This document shows, one piece after another, positions 29,032-37,430 of a stretch of 64,000 bases of DNA. The notes under the pieces are model-generated. The model was not told where the DNA came from and ran no database searches. It saw only the letters and a list, made by a program, of their open reading frames with translations. The stretch comes from Burkholderiales bacterium PBB6 (GTDB lineage Bacteria > Pseudomonadota > Gammaproteobacteria > Burkholderiales > Burkholderiaceae_C): the NCBI GenBank assembly GCA_002255925.1, contig NKIH01000005.1, positions 62,001-126,000 on the forward strand. The letters are read 5' to 3'. Every line of letters starts with the position of its first letter. Position 1 is the first letter of the stretch. The position numbers and the translations under genes were made by a program.

Positions 29032-30234
29032 TCAGGGCCGATGCACTGCGTTTTGCCCGGATGCACCAGCCAGCAAGGGCGTCACGCGCGGGATGGTCAG
29101 CATCGTGCTGCCCACCGCCATCAGCAGCAGCGCGGTGAAGGTGTCGGAGGTGATGACCTGTTTGTCGAGCAGCACGTTGGCGAAGATGATCATGATCAGC
29201 GCCTTGGTCTGCAGCAGCCAGCCGATGATGCTGGCCTCGCCCGGCGCCCACCCCAGGATGCGGCCAGCCAGGCGCAGGCCCAGCAGCTTGCCGCTGACGG
29301 ACGCCACCAGGAACAGCAGCGCAACGCCGAACACCATCGCCCCGCCCACGCCCCACTGCGTGCGCAGGCCGGTGCTGAGGAAGAACACGGGCATGGCCAC
29401 CAGCAGCACGTGGTGGCGCAGCAGGTCCATCTTGTCCTGGTCGAACCAACGGGCGTCGAGCACCACGCCGGCCAGGAAGGCGCCCACCATGTAGTGCAGG
29501 CCCGACCAGTCGGCCCCGAAGCCGCACACCGCCAGCCACACCAGCGCCAGGTACCAGCGGTCACGCTCGGGCACCCGCGCCATCAGCCGGCGCACCAGCC
29601 AGCTCAGCACGGCGAAGGCCGCCAGGAAAGCCGCTTGCTTGCCCACGCGTCCCCAGTCCAGCAGGATGAGGGCGAGCACGGCCCAGATGGCCAAATCATC
29701 AAGGCTGGCGTAACGCAGGATGCGCTGGCCCAGCGGTTCCCGCAGGATGTGCAGCCGCTCCAGAAACAGGATCAGGATGGGCAGCGCCGTGACGGCACAC
29801 GACATGCCGATGCCCAGCACGAACTGCCAGCTCGTGGCCTTCGGGCCCAGCCAGCCCGGCATGCCCAGCAAGGGCAGCGCGGCCACCGCACCAAACACCA
29901 GCGGCACGCCCAGCGCCAGCCCGGCGGTGATGCTGCTTTCGCGGCGCTTTTCCCAGGCCTGGCTGAGGTCCAGCTCAATGCCGGCGATGAACACGAAGAG
30001 CATCACCGCCCACCACGCCACGCCGTTGAGCGACTGGATGACGGCCGGGTTGAAGACGAAGCGGTAGACGTCCGGAAAGGCTGAGCCAAGAATGCCCGGG
30101 CCGAGCGCGATGCCGGTGAGGATCTGAACCACCACCAGCGGCGCGAAGTAATCGGTGCGGCCCAACCGCCAGATCAGGTAGGGCAGGCCGAAGATCACCG
30201 CCATGGCGATCAGGTAAATCTCGGTGGTGTTCAT
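29032..30234 (-). CDS. Cation:proton antiporter (Kef/CPA2 type)
   Basis: 400 residues starting at MNTTEIYLIAMAV, with about twelve membrane helices. CPA2 hallmarks include the GIALGPGILG segment, the FIAGIELDL helix carrying the acidic pair region, and the late ALTALP/AILILFLER-type stretch. It lacks the C-terminal RCK/TrkA-N domain of KefB/C, so it is not glutathione-gated like those. It should exchange monovalent cations for protons. A 69-base gap separates it from the nitroreductase gene upstream on the same strand. Confidence 0.85.
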   Translation of the reverse strand: MNTTEIYLIAMAVIFGLPYLIWRLGRTDYFAPLVVVQILTGIALGPGILGSAFPDVYRFVFNPAVIQSLNGVAWWAVMLFVFIAGIELDLSQAWEKRRESSITAGLALGVPLVFGAVAALPLLGMPGWLGPKATSWQFVLGIGMSCAVTALPILILFLERLHILREPLGQRILRYASLDDLAIWAVLALILLDWGRVGKQAAFLAAFAVLSWLVRRLMARVPERDRWYLALVWLAVCGFGADWSGLHYMVGAFLAGVVLDARWFDQDKMDLLRHHVLLVAMPVFFLSTGLRTQWGVGGAMVFGVALLFLVASVSGKLLGLRLAGRILGWAPGEASIIGWLLQTKALIMIIFANVLLDKQVITSDTFTALLLMAVGSTMLTIPRVTPLLAGASGQNAVHRP

Positions 30235-30303
30235 CAACGACGTCTCAAGTGCGAGGTGCCATGCCAAAACGGATGGCGGTGCGATTGTGGCCAAGTGCCC
30301 GGG

Positions 30304-30894
30304 TTACAGCCACCGTACAAACGACTGAACCGCCGGCCGCACGCGCGGGCTCTTCTTGCGAGTGGGCGTGCCGATGCTGATGAAGCACACCGCCTGCTCA
30401 CCCGGGGCGATGTCGAACGCCTCACGCAGCGCGGTGCTGCCCATTGCCCGCCCGCTGGAGAGCCCCGTGCCAAAGCCCCGGGCCTGCGCCGCCAGCAGCA
30501 GGTTCTGGATGGCGCAGCCCAGCGACAACCACCGCTCGGGCTCCGGTGCATCGGGCTCAACGGCACGCAAGTCAGCCACGGCCAGCACCAGCACCGGGCC
30601 GCGGAAGGCCTTGGCGCAGGCGTCGGCCAGTTGCTCGGGCAGCGCATCAGCGTCGCGCTCCAGCAGGGCTTGGGCAAATACTTCCGACAAGCGCTCACGC
30701 GCAGCGGGGCCCAGCACCAGGAAGCGCCACGGGGTGAGCTGGCGATGGTCGGGCGCCGCTGCGGCGGCTTCAAACAGTTGAGTCAGCGTCGCGTCGTCAG
30801 GCGCAGGCAGGCCCAGGTGCTTGGGGCCGACGTGCTGGCGGGACTGGATCAGGGTGTCGCACAGCTCAACAAGAGCGCGGGTGGTTTCAGGCAT
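30304..30894 (-). CDS. Nitroreductase family protein (YdjA-like)
   Basis: 196 residues from the ATG of MPETTRALVELCDT. It has the compact FMN nitroreductase fold: an Arg-rich FMN-binding start (QSRQHVGPK, usually RRS), the APDHRQLTPWRF segment typical of YdjA, and FISIGTPTRKK near the end. Such enzymes reduce nitro compounds or quinones using NAD(P)H. The frame upstream of this ATG is open through a 12-bp repeat tract and is not considered coding. Confidence 0.88.
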   Translation of the reverse strand: MPETTRALVELCDTLIQSRQHVGPKHLGLPAPDDATLTQLFEAAAAAPDHRQLTPWRFLVLGPAARERLSEVFAQALLERDADALPEQLADACAKAFRGPVLVLAVADLRAVEPDAPEPERWLSLGCAIQNLLLAAQARGFGTGLSSGRAMGSTALREAFDIAPGEQAVCFISIGTPTRKKSPRVRPAVQSFVRWL

Positions 30895-30908
30895 GGTGGC
30901 CCCAATTG

Positions 30909-30948
30909 TGGCTGGCTCTCTGGCTGGCTCTCTGGCTGGCTCTCTGGC
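30909..30948. repeat. Three perfect tandem copies of a 12-bp repeat
   Basis: TGGCTGGCTCTC occurs three times in direct tandem, plus a partial copy, immediately upstream of the nitroreductase start. Its 12-base period does not break the reading frame. A copy-number change here could alter expression. Confidence 0.75.
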
Positions 30949-31029
30949 GAGACGAAGGGCTGATGGGGCGGCGCCTGCACTTCTAGAATGACGTGAACCC
31001 TTTCGACCACTGCGCACCACCCCGTCCAC

Positions 31030-31791
31030 ATGCCCCGCAAAGCCGCACAGCCCTCGCTGGCCGATACCGACGCCGCCCCTGGTGGCGCCGCAGCGGTAGA
31101 CCGTGCGCTGTCGCTGCTGAACGCATTTGGCGCGGGTGATGCCAGCCTGAGCCTGGCCGAGCTGGCCCGGCGCACGGGCTTGTACAAGAGCACGGTGCTG
31201 CGTCTACTGGCCTCACTGCGCCATGCCGGCCTGCTGCGGCAGCTGGCTGATGGCCACTATGCGCTGGGGCCGGCCGTGGCGCGGCTGCATGCGGTGTACG
31301 CCGCCAGCTTCTCGATCGACCAGGATGTGCAGCCCGTGCTGCGCGCGCTGGTGGATCAGACCCGCGAAAGCGCGGCCTTCCATGTGCGGCAAGGTGCGCA
31401 GCGCTTGTGCCTGTACCGGGTGGATTCACCCCAGGTGCTGCGCGACCACGTGCGCATGGGCGATGTGCTGCCGCTGGACCGCGGCGCGGGCGGCCATGTG
31501 TTGATGGCGTGGTCGGGTGCTGCGGTGAACACATCAGCCCCGGATGCACAACGGCATGCCGAACTGCACGCCCAGATTCGCCGCGACGGCGTCATCGTGC
31601 TCAGCGGTGACCGGGTGCCTGACCTGACCGGCATTTCTGCGCCGGTGTTCAAGGCAGGCGGCGAGCTGGTGGGCGCGCTCACCTTGACGCTGCCCACCAG
31701 CCGCCTGCAGGCCGGCTTTGCACCGGCCGTGCTGGCTGCTGCGCGCGGTTTGAGCGCGCAGTGGGGGCACGAAGGCCCCCTGCCCGCCTGA
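31030..31791 (+). CDS. IclR-family transcriptional regulator
   Basis: 253 residues. The winged helix-turn-helix is at about 35-75 (SLAELARRTGLYKSTVLRLLASL), and the IclR effector domain (about 90-245) has the LPLDRGAGGHVLMAW segment. It is divergent from the nitroreductase and convergent with the glucan-locus lipoprotein (stops directly adjacent). Its target is not obvious. Effector-domain relatives respond to small aromatic or organic acids. Confidence 0.9.
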   Translation: MPRKAAQPSLADTDAAPGGAAAVDRALSLLNAFGAGDASLSLAELARRTGLYKSTVLRLLASLRHAGLLRQLADGHYALGPAVARLHAVYAASFSIDQDVQPVLRALVDQTRESAAFHVRQGAQRLCLYRVDSPQVLRDHVRMGDVLPLDRGAGGHVLMAWSGAAVNTSAPDAQRHAELHAQIRRDGVIVLSGDRVPDLTGISAPVFKAGGELVGALTLTLPTSRLQAGFAPAVLAAARGLSAQWGHEGPLPA

Positions 31792-33399
31792 TCAGTTCAG
31801 CTTGATCGGGCCGACGTTCAGGCCGTTCGGGTAGGCCGCGTTGTTGGCATCCTTGTTGGTGTACTGGATGTTGGCATCGAGCAGCAGGTAGTTGATCTGC
31901 GTGATGTTGCCCAGCACCTGCGCTGCCGTGGTTTCACCGCTGCAGGCGTACTTCACCGTGAACGCGCTCAGCGGCAGGGTGTACACCGCATCGGCACCGG
32001 TGATGGTGGTGGCCTTGAAGGTGCTTTGCACTTCCGATGCGCCCGAGTTGGAGCCGCAGCCCGCCACCGCCTTGCCCTGCAACACCACCTGCACCGTCGG
32101 CTGCAGGTTGATGAGCTCGGCATTGCCCCACAGGTTCACCTTGAGGTTGGTGTAGCTGCTCAGGTCAGCCGAGCCATTGGCCGGTGCCTTCACGAACGCG
32201 CCCATGTAGGTGGCCTTGGCACCGGTGCCATTGAAGCCGTAGCCGAAGTAGAAGCTCGGCGGGGTGTCGTTCGGGGCCTCGCCACCCCAGGCGTATACCT
32301 GCGGCGCGCTGGTATCAACGAAGCGCCCGGCATCGCCGCCTTCGGTCGACTTCAGCGTGCTGTCGAGCACACCGGTGAAGTTGCTGGCGAACACGCCGTT
32401 GGTCAGGCCCGAACCACCGGAGCTGCCACCGCCGTTGCTGCCTGCGGTGTAGCTCAGCTCGTCGAAGTAGTAGGTGGTGTCGGCCGTCACCTTCGCATCG
32501 AAGTGCGGGAAGATGCTGACGCGGTTGTAGGTGGCTGCCGAGTTGAACGTACCGTTGGTCGGTGCGGCGTAGTCGAAGGTCAAGGTTTCCCAGGCGTTGG
32601 CCTTGGTGGTGGTGGCCTTGGCTTCCATGAATACGGCACCGGCAGCTGCGTTTTCCACCTTCAGCATGATGACTTCGCCTGCGGCCGGGCTGTACACCCG
32701 CAGCGTCACGACCTTGCTGGTGGCAAAGCCGAACGGCGTGACGGTGTTGGCGCCGGTGCCGCTGGTGTCCAGCGTGGCGCCGGCCCAGGTTTCGCTGGCG
32801 GCCGTCTTCACGTAGCGCGCCACCTTGTTGGTGGCCAGCACCGGGTCGTTCGCCACATCGGCCGTCAGGGCGCCGAAGCCGTTGATGGCCAGGCCCGAGG
32901 CAGAGAAATCAACACACGGCGACGTGTTGCAGTTGCCGGTGCTGCCCGGGCTGACCACCACCGTGTTGAAGTCTTGCGACGCCGTGGCTGCGGCCGTGTT
33001 GGCATTGCCGGCCTGGTCGGTGAAGGCCGATGCGGCCACGCTGACGGCGATGGTGCCGCTGCTGTTGGCCGCCGGGCTGACCACCAGCGTGGCGCTGGTG
33101 CCGCTGACCAGCGTGAACGTGCCCTTGGTGCCGCCCGTGACCGTGATGTCAGATGCGGCGAAGCTGGTGCCGGTGTTCTCGCTGAACGTGAACGTGAAGG
33201 TCACGTCACCCGTGGCGCTGGCAGCGCTGATGTTGTCGGTGATGGTGACGGTGGGCGGCGTGGTGTCGGTGGTGCCGGCGGGTGCGGTGGCGTCACCACC
33301 GCCGCAGGCGCTGAGCACGCAGGCTGCCGCCAGTGCGGCCATCGAGAAGGGCAGGCTGTGGCCGTGGGCGGCGATCTGTCGGGCTTGGGGGGCTTGCAT
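31792..33399 (-). CDS. Surface lipoprotein with Ig-like and carbohydrate-binding-like domains
   Basis: 535 residues. Signal peptide with lipobox VLSAC followed by GGG. Residues 45-145 form a bacterial Ig-like domain (PPTVTITDNISA--SGDVTFTFTFSEN, calcium-binding-repeat style). Residues about 160-325 and 345-535 are two beta-sandwich domains resembling carbohydrate-binding modules (WETLTFDYAAP, YYFDELSYTAG; YTNLKVNLWG, INYLLLDANIQY), joined by a GGGSSGGSG linker. A LacI-type palindrome lies 85 bases upstream. With the GH81 gene before it on the same strand, a role in capturing beta-1,3-glucan at the outer surface is likely. Confidence 0.82.
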   Translation of the reverse strand: MQAPQARQIAAHGHSLPFSMAALAAACVLSACGGGDATAPAGTTDTTPPTVTITDNISAASATGDVTFTFTFSENTGTSFAASDITVTGGTKGTFTLVSGTSATLVVSPAANSSGTIAVSVAASAFTDQAGNANTAAATASQDFNTVVVSPGSTGNCNTSPCVDFSASGLAINGFGALTADVANDPVLATNKVARYVKTAASETWAGATLDTSGTGANTVTPFGFATSKVVTLRVYSPAAGEVIMLKVENAAAGAVFMEAKATTTKANAWETLTFDYAAPTNGTFNSAATYNRVSIFPHFDAKVTADTTYYFDELSYTAGSNGGGSSGGSGLTNGVFASNFTGVLDSTLKSTEGGDAGRFVDTSAPQVYAWGGEAPNDTPPSFYFGYGFNGTGAKATYMGAFVKAPANGSADLSSYTNLKVNLWGNAELINLQPTVQVVLQGKAVAGCGSNSGASEVQSTFKATTITGADAVYTLPLSAFTVKYACSGETTAAQVLGNITQINYLLLDANIQYTNKDANNAAYPNGLNVGPIKLN

Positions 33400-33484
33400 G
33401 GGTTTGTCTCCTGGCTGGGTGGCCGCTCGGGGCGGTGGTTGTTGGTCGTGAAGTACTGCGGTGAACTGAAGGTCTTGCCGTTTA

Positions 33485-33496
33485 GAAAGCGCTTTC
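33485..33496. promoter_or_regulatory. LacI-type operator 1 (GAAAGCGCTTTC)
   Basis: A perfect 12-bp palindrome with the central CG typical of LacI/GalR operators, located upstream of the lipoprotein gene. Identical cores occur at 35895 and 36055. Confidence 0.85.
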
Positions 33497-33548
33497 AGAA
33501 TCCATCAATCAAAGGGCCTGTCTGAACATCAACGGGCTTCAAACGTGA

Positions 33549-35879
33549 TCAGGGTTGCGGGCTGCGCGCCAGGCTGCGCGGCGGCACCGCCAGCGTCTGG
33601 CCATCGGAAAAACGCACCTGGATTGGCCGGGCGCTGGCGTTGTAGGCCAGGTAAGTGGCGCGGCCATCAGGCTTGCGGAACACGGCGAACAGCGGCGTGT
33701 CAGCGCGCACCGTCAAATCGGGCTGGCCCATGGCCTGCAGGCTCAGCATCCAGTGCAGCGCATGTGAGCGGGTATCGCCCAGCTCGAACGAGCCCCAGCG
33801 TGTCCATTCGGCCAGTGCCTTGTCGGGGTTGGACAGCGCCAGGTACTTGGCGAAGATGTCTTGCCAGATGTCCGGCGGATCAGCCCGCTTGCCGCGCTGG
33901 GCGAACACCGCCATGTCACCCGGCAGGCTGGCGAGGCTGCGCGGAATGTAGGCCGCATCCACCGCCAGGTAGGTGGAGGCCGTGGTGATGGGCAGCAGGT
34001 TGATGCCCTTGATCTGCCGCGGCTCGTCGGTCCACCAGGTGTTGTGGGCCAGACGGCCGCCGAACACCATGCTCACCTCCGGATGCTTGTACTCAGGCGG
34101 CAGGGTGAGCTTGTGGATGTCGAACCAGTAATGCGAGATCGCGTCGACCTCGGTGGTGAACAGGTACATGCCCAGGTCACGCAGCGCGGTGTTGCCGCTC
34201 ACCTCGCCCCACAGCACCAGGCCGGCCCAGGCGTTGATGGCCTCGGACGAGGATTCCTGGTTGTTGCCGTGCGGGCCCATGCCCAGGCCAGACGCCCACG
34301 AGTGGCCCTCGTACACATCAAAGTTGCGCAGGAAGGGGAAATCAGCGCGGCCGCGCTCGGCCGTGGCGATGTCGGCGATGAGCAGCTTGGTCATCGCGCC
34401 CCACTTGTCATCGGCGGCCCAGGCCGGGTCACGCAGCGCGATTTCGGCGGCAGTGCGGATCCAGTAGCCGTAGTGGAAATGGTGGTCGTTCATCTGCACC
34501 ACGGAGAAGTACTCCTCCGGGTACGCCACCACCGTGCCAAGGGCCTGCTTGTCGTGGTGGAAATAGGTCTTGCGGCTCTCGCCCGACCACCACGATTCAA
34601 TCCGGTCCTGCATCAGCTTCATAAGCTTGGCTGCACCTTCGGTGTCACCTTGCTGCTCGGCCACATCCATCAGCTTGGCGATGCGCTGCAGGCCCTTGCC
34701 CTGCCAGTACGGGCCATTGCCGATCTCCAGCATCATGCGGCGGGCATTGCGCTGATCGGTCTTGAGCAGGTCGGCCAGCTCATCGGCGCGGGCACCCTGC
34801 ACCTTCGGCCACATCGGCACAAAACCGGTCCACGGGCGGCTCACCAAAAAGCTGCTGGCGGCCAGCAGTTTCAAGGGGCCACGAATGGTGGCGTAGGCCG
34901 GGCCCAGCTTGCCGGCGAGCGAGGCGTTGCCATGCCAGTGGTGCGGGTAGAGCGCCAGCAGCGGGCCGTTGTCAGGGCCTTCGAGCTGGCGGGTCTTGAC
35001 CTCGTAATGGGCGGTCACCTCACCGGCCGTGACGTTGCTGCGCCAGCTCACACGCGTGTCGTCAATCACGGACCACGCGTGGCGCGCCAGCAAGGCCAGC
35101 GAGGCGGGCTCGGCATCAGGCGCTGCGGCGGCGGTGAGGTAGCCCTTGCCAGCCGGCAGCTTGGCCAGCCAGCGATCAGGCGCGGTGGTTTGCCACTCCA
35201 CGCCCGTAGGGCCGAAGAACATGAACGTGCGGCCGGCGCTTTGCAGCACCAGCACCCGCGCATCAGTGGCCCAGGGCAGGCGCGTGGCGGCGCCGGGCAA
35301 GGCCAGCGCGAGGTCACCACGTGGCACGTTGAAGCTGACATACGGGCTGCCGTGCGCCACGGTGGCGGTGAGCGTGTCGGGGCCGTCGCCCATGGCGATG
35401 TCGATCGACCAGTCACCCTGCTTGGCCAGGCGCGCCGGCCAGGGCTTGAACGCGGTGGGCTGCACCAGCACCGGTTGCGCGTGCGGGTATTGCACTTCCA
35501 CGTCGCGGCGCTCAGTGGGCACGATCAGCTTCTGCGGCAGCGCCACTTCCAGGCCGGCCTGCACCGGGCGAACGCTCAGCGGCTGCGCGTAGATCGGCTC
35601 GGGGTCACGGTTGAAGATGAGCGTGGAGAACCACTGGTTGGTGGGCGCCGCGCGCTTGAGCATCTCAGGGGTGCGCATCGGGGCGGGGGGCACGGCGGCG
35701 TCACTGCCCCGCGGCGCCAGGGTGACTGCGCCGGCGCCATGGCGCTCGGTGCTTGTCTGCGCCTGCGCCGCGGGCAAGCACGCCGCCCAGCAGGCCACGG
35801 CCATGAGCAGGGCGCCCGCGGCTTCACGAGCGGTGGACACAACTGAAATGGGGGCAACGGGGGCGTGTCGATTCAGCAT
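33549..35879 (-). CDS. Glycoside hydrolase family 81 endo-beta-1,3-glucanase, secreted
   Basis: 776 residues with a long signal peptide ending AQA-Q (about 40). GH81 features: N-terminal beta-sandwich beginning APTNQWFSTLIF, the catalytic (alpha/alpha)6 part with NDHHFHYGYW, the DFPFLRNFDVYEGHSWASG stretch, and the signature GNNQESSSEAINAW holding the catalytic glutamates. Inverting GH81 enzymes cut beta-1,3-glucans such as laminarin or curdlan. There is no CBM within the chain; the neighbouring lipoprotein may supply binding. A LacI-type operator sits 14 bases upstream of the start. Confidence 0.93.
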   Translation of the reverse strand: MLNRHAPVAPISVVSTAREAAGALLMAVACWAACLPAAQAQTSTERHGAGAVTLAPRGSDAAVPPAPMRTPEMLKRAAPTNQWFSTLIFNRDPEPIYAQPLSVRPVQAGLEVALPQKLIVPTERRDVEVQYPHAQPVLVQPTAFKPWPARLAKQGDWSIDIAMGDGPDTLTATVAHGSPYVSFNVPRGDLALALPGAATRLPWATDARVLVLQSAGRTFMFFGPTGVEWQTTAPDRWLAKLPAGKGYLTAAAAPDAEPASLALLARHAWSVIDDTRVSWRSNVTAGEVTAHYEVKTRQLEGPDNGPLLALYPHHWHGNASLAGKLGPAYATIRGPLKLLAASSFLVSRPWTGFVPMWPKVQGARADELADLLKTDQRNARRMMLEIGNGPYWQGKGLQRIAKLMDVAEQQGDTEGAAKLMKLMQDRIESWWSGESRKTYFHHDKQALGTVVAYPEEYFSVVQMNDHHFHYGYWIRTAAEIALRDPAWAADDKWGAMTKLLIADIATAERGRADFPFLRNFDVYEGHSWASGLGMGPHGNNQESSSEAINAWAGLVLWGEVSGNTALRDLGMYLFTTEVDAISHYWFDIHKLTLPPEYKHPEVSMVFGGRLAHNTWWTDEPRQIKGINLLPITTASTYLAVDAAYIPRSLASLPGDMAVFAQRGKRADPPDIWQDIFAKYLALSNPDKALAEWTRWGSFELGDTRSHALHWMLSLQAMGQPDLTVRADTPLFAVFRKPDGRATYLAYNASARPIQVRFSDGQTLAVPPRSLARSPQP

Positions 35880-35893
35880 GGGTCAAATCATAT

Positions 35894-35907
35894 TGAAAGC
35901 GCTTTCA
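35894..35907. promoter_or_regulatory. LacI-type operator 2 (TGAAAGCGCTTTCA)
   Basis: A 14-bp perfect palindrome in the divergent region between the GH81 gene and the outer-membrane barrel gene, close to the GH81 start, where binding would repress it. Confidence 0.88.
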
Positions 35908-36052
35908 GAAGACCAATCATCGTTTTCCCGTGTTGGGCAACGGAGGCGGGGTTTTGTCGTCGTTTTGTGCCGTCCAACCCCGCAAACCGGGCTCAACAAG
36001 GGAAAACACGGAGCCCGCCGACATTGACGCTGCCCGCTGCACCGCCTAAATT

Positions 36053-36068
36053 GTGAAAGCGCTTTCAC
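36053..36068. promoter_or_regulatory. LacI-type operator 3 (GTGAAAGCGCTTTCAC)
   Basis: A 16-bp perfect palindrome, the longest of the three, 35 bases ahead of the barrel-protein ATG and about 160 bases from operator 2. Paired sites in one divergent region could support looping. Confidence 0.9.
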
Positions 36069-36103
36069 GCCTGCGTCAGCCGATTCAAAAAAGAGACAGC
36101 ACC

Positions 36104-37405
36104 ATGATCACCTCCGCTTCGTTCCGCCCTGCGCTGGGCCTGGGTTTGCTGGCCAGCAGCCTGCTGGCCGCCCTGCCCGCCAGCGCCGTCGACTTCGGCC
36201 CGTTTTCGCTCACCGGCTTCGGCAAGGTCGAGGCCCAGCGCGGCAGCAACCAGTGCGACAACTGCCAGCGCTTTCCCGAAGAAAACAAGCAGCGCCTGTG
36301 GGCAGACGAGCTGGTGCCGGGCACCGAATACAAGACCGCCACCACCCACGTCACGCTGTTCCAGCCCTGGCTCGGCGCCAAGTTTGATCTGGGCGAAGGC
36401 TTCAAGCTGTCAGGCCTGCTGAGCCAGCGCCTGCGTGACGGCTCGGTCGACATCCCCGGCTTCTGGTACGACCGCAACATCGCGCTCAGCCACGAAGACT
36501 GGGGCAGCGTGCGCGTTGGCGCCATGACCACCCGCGCCTGGAGCCTGGCCGATTACCCCTACGGCAGCAACATCGGCGTGGCCGACGCATGGGCCTCCAG
36601 CGGCGCCGGCTACGGCCTGGTGGGCCATGCGGTGCGTTACACCTCGCGCGTGCTCGACGTGGCCAATGGCGATCTGGTGCTTGAGGCCACCTACGACCGC
36701 GGTGACACCGGCTTCAAGATCAACAAGCCGCGCTTCTGGGAGCTGTATGCCCAGTACCACCAGGGCGATCTGGTGGTCGACGCCATCTGGCAGGACAGCC
36801 GCAACGGCAACCCGCAAGCCTGGGGCCACGGCCCGTTCAATGCCTTGACCGCCAACGCCGCCGACGACAAGCTGCTGGGCGGCTCGGGCCAGAGCATCGC
36901 GATGGTGATGGCCCGCTACCAGTGGGACAGCAAGATCGAGCTCTCGGGCGGCATCCGTCGCAACCGCTGGAGCGGCGCCTACGCCGTCATCACCCAGCCC
37001 GGCGCGTCGGCCCAGTGGAACAACATGTTCAACGTCGACTGGAACGGCCAGCTCAAGGGCGTGGCCAACCCGGGTTACGCCGCCACCTCGGTGGATGTGT
37101 CGCTGGGTGCGCGCTACCGCATGGGTGCCTGGACGGCCTCCACGGGCCTCGCCTGGCTGGGCAAGGCCAGCACCGACAACCCGAGCGAGCGCGGCCAGAG
37201 CAACACCGCCCTCGTCAACACCGTGGGCCTGAACTACGACCACGGCAACGGCCTGCAGGTGTATGGCCTGGCCGGCATGGTGCATTACGGCCGCCTGGGC
37301 CTGTCGCCGATGTCGATGCCGGGCAACGCCGCCTTCACCAATGTTGATTCCCGCGTCGCCAAGAACGGCAACTGGTTCGGCCTCGGCGCCGTCTACACCT
37401 TCTGA
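36104..37405 (+). CDS. Outer-membrane beta-barrel protein of the glucan locus
   Basis: 433 residues starting at MITSASFRPALG after an AGAGA ribosome site. The signal peptide ends ASA-V (about 27). The mature part is made of alternating amphipathic strands rich in Gly, Trp and Tyr, ending in the C-terminal phenylalanine of outer-membrane barrels (LGAVYTF). A Cys pair near the N-terminus (NQCDNCQRF) may form a disulphide. No porin family is obvious to me. The position after a LacI operator and before a GH17 gene indicates a channel for laminari-oligosaccharides. Confidence 0.8.
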   Translation: MITSASFRPALGLGLLASSLLAALPASAVDFGPFSLTGFGKVEAQRGSNQCDNCQRFPEENKQRLWADELVPGTEYKTATTHVTLFQPWLGAKFDLGEGFKLSGLLSQRLRDGSVDIPGFWYDRNIALSHEDWGSVRVGAMTTRAWSLADYPYGSNIGVADAWASSGAGYGLVGHAVRYTSRVLDVANGDLVLEATYDRGDTGFKINKPRFWELYAQYHQGDLVVDAIWQDSRNGNPQAWGHGPFNALTANAADDKLLGGSGQSIAMVMARYQWDSKIELSGGIRRNRWSGAYAVITQPGASAQWNNMFNVDWNGQLKGVANPGYAATSVDVSLGARYRMGAWTASTGLAWLGKASTDNPSERGQSNTALVNTVGLNYDHGNGLQVYGLAGMVHYGRLGLSPMSMPGNAAFTNVDSRVAKNGNWFGLGAVYTF

Positions 37406-37430
37406 CCGCGCCCGCACACGAAAGAACCCC

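Noticed and set aside
33861-35846. Long plus-strand open frame across the GH81 gene
   Set aside because: His/Arg/Gly-rich shadow frame; the GH81 motifs on the minus strand are unambiguous.
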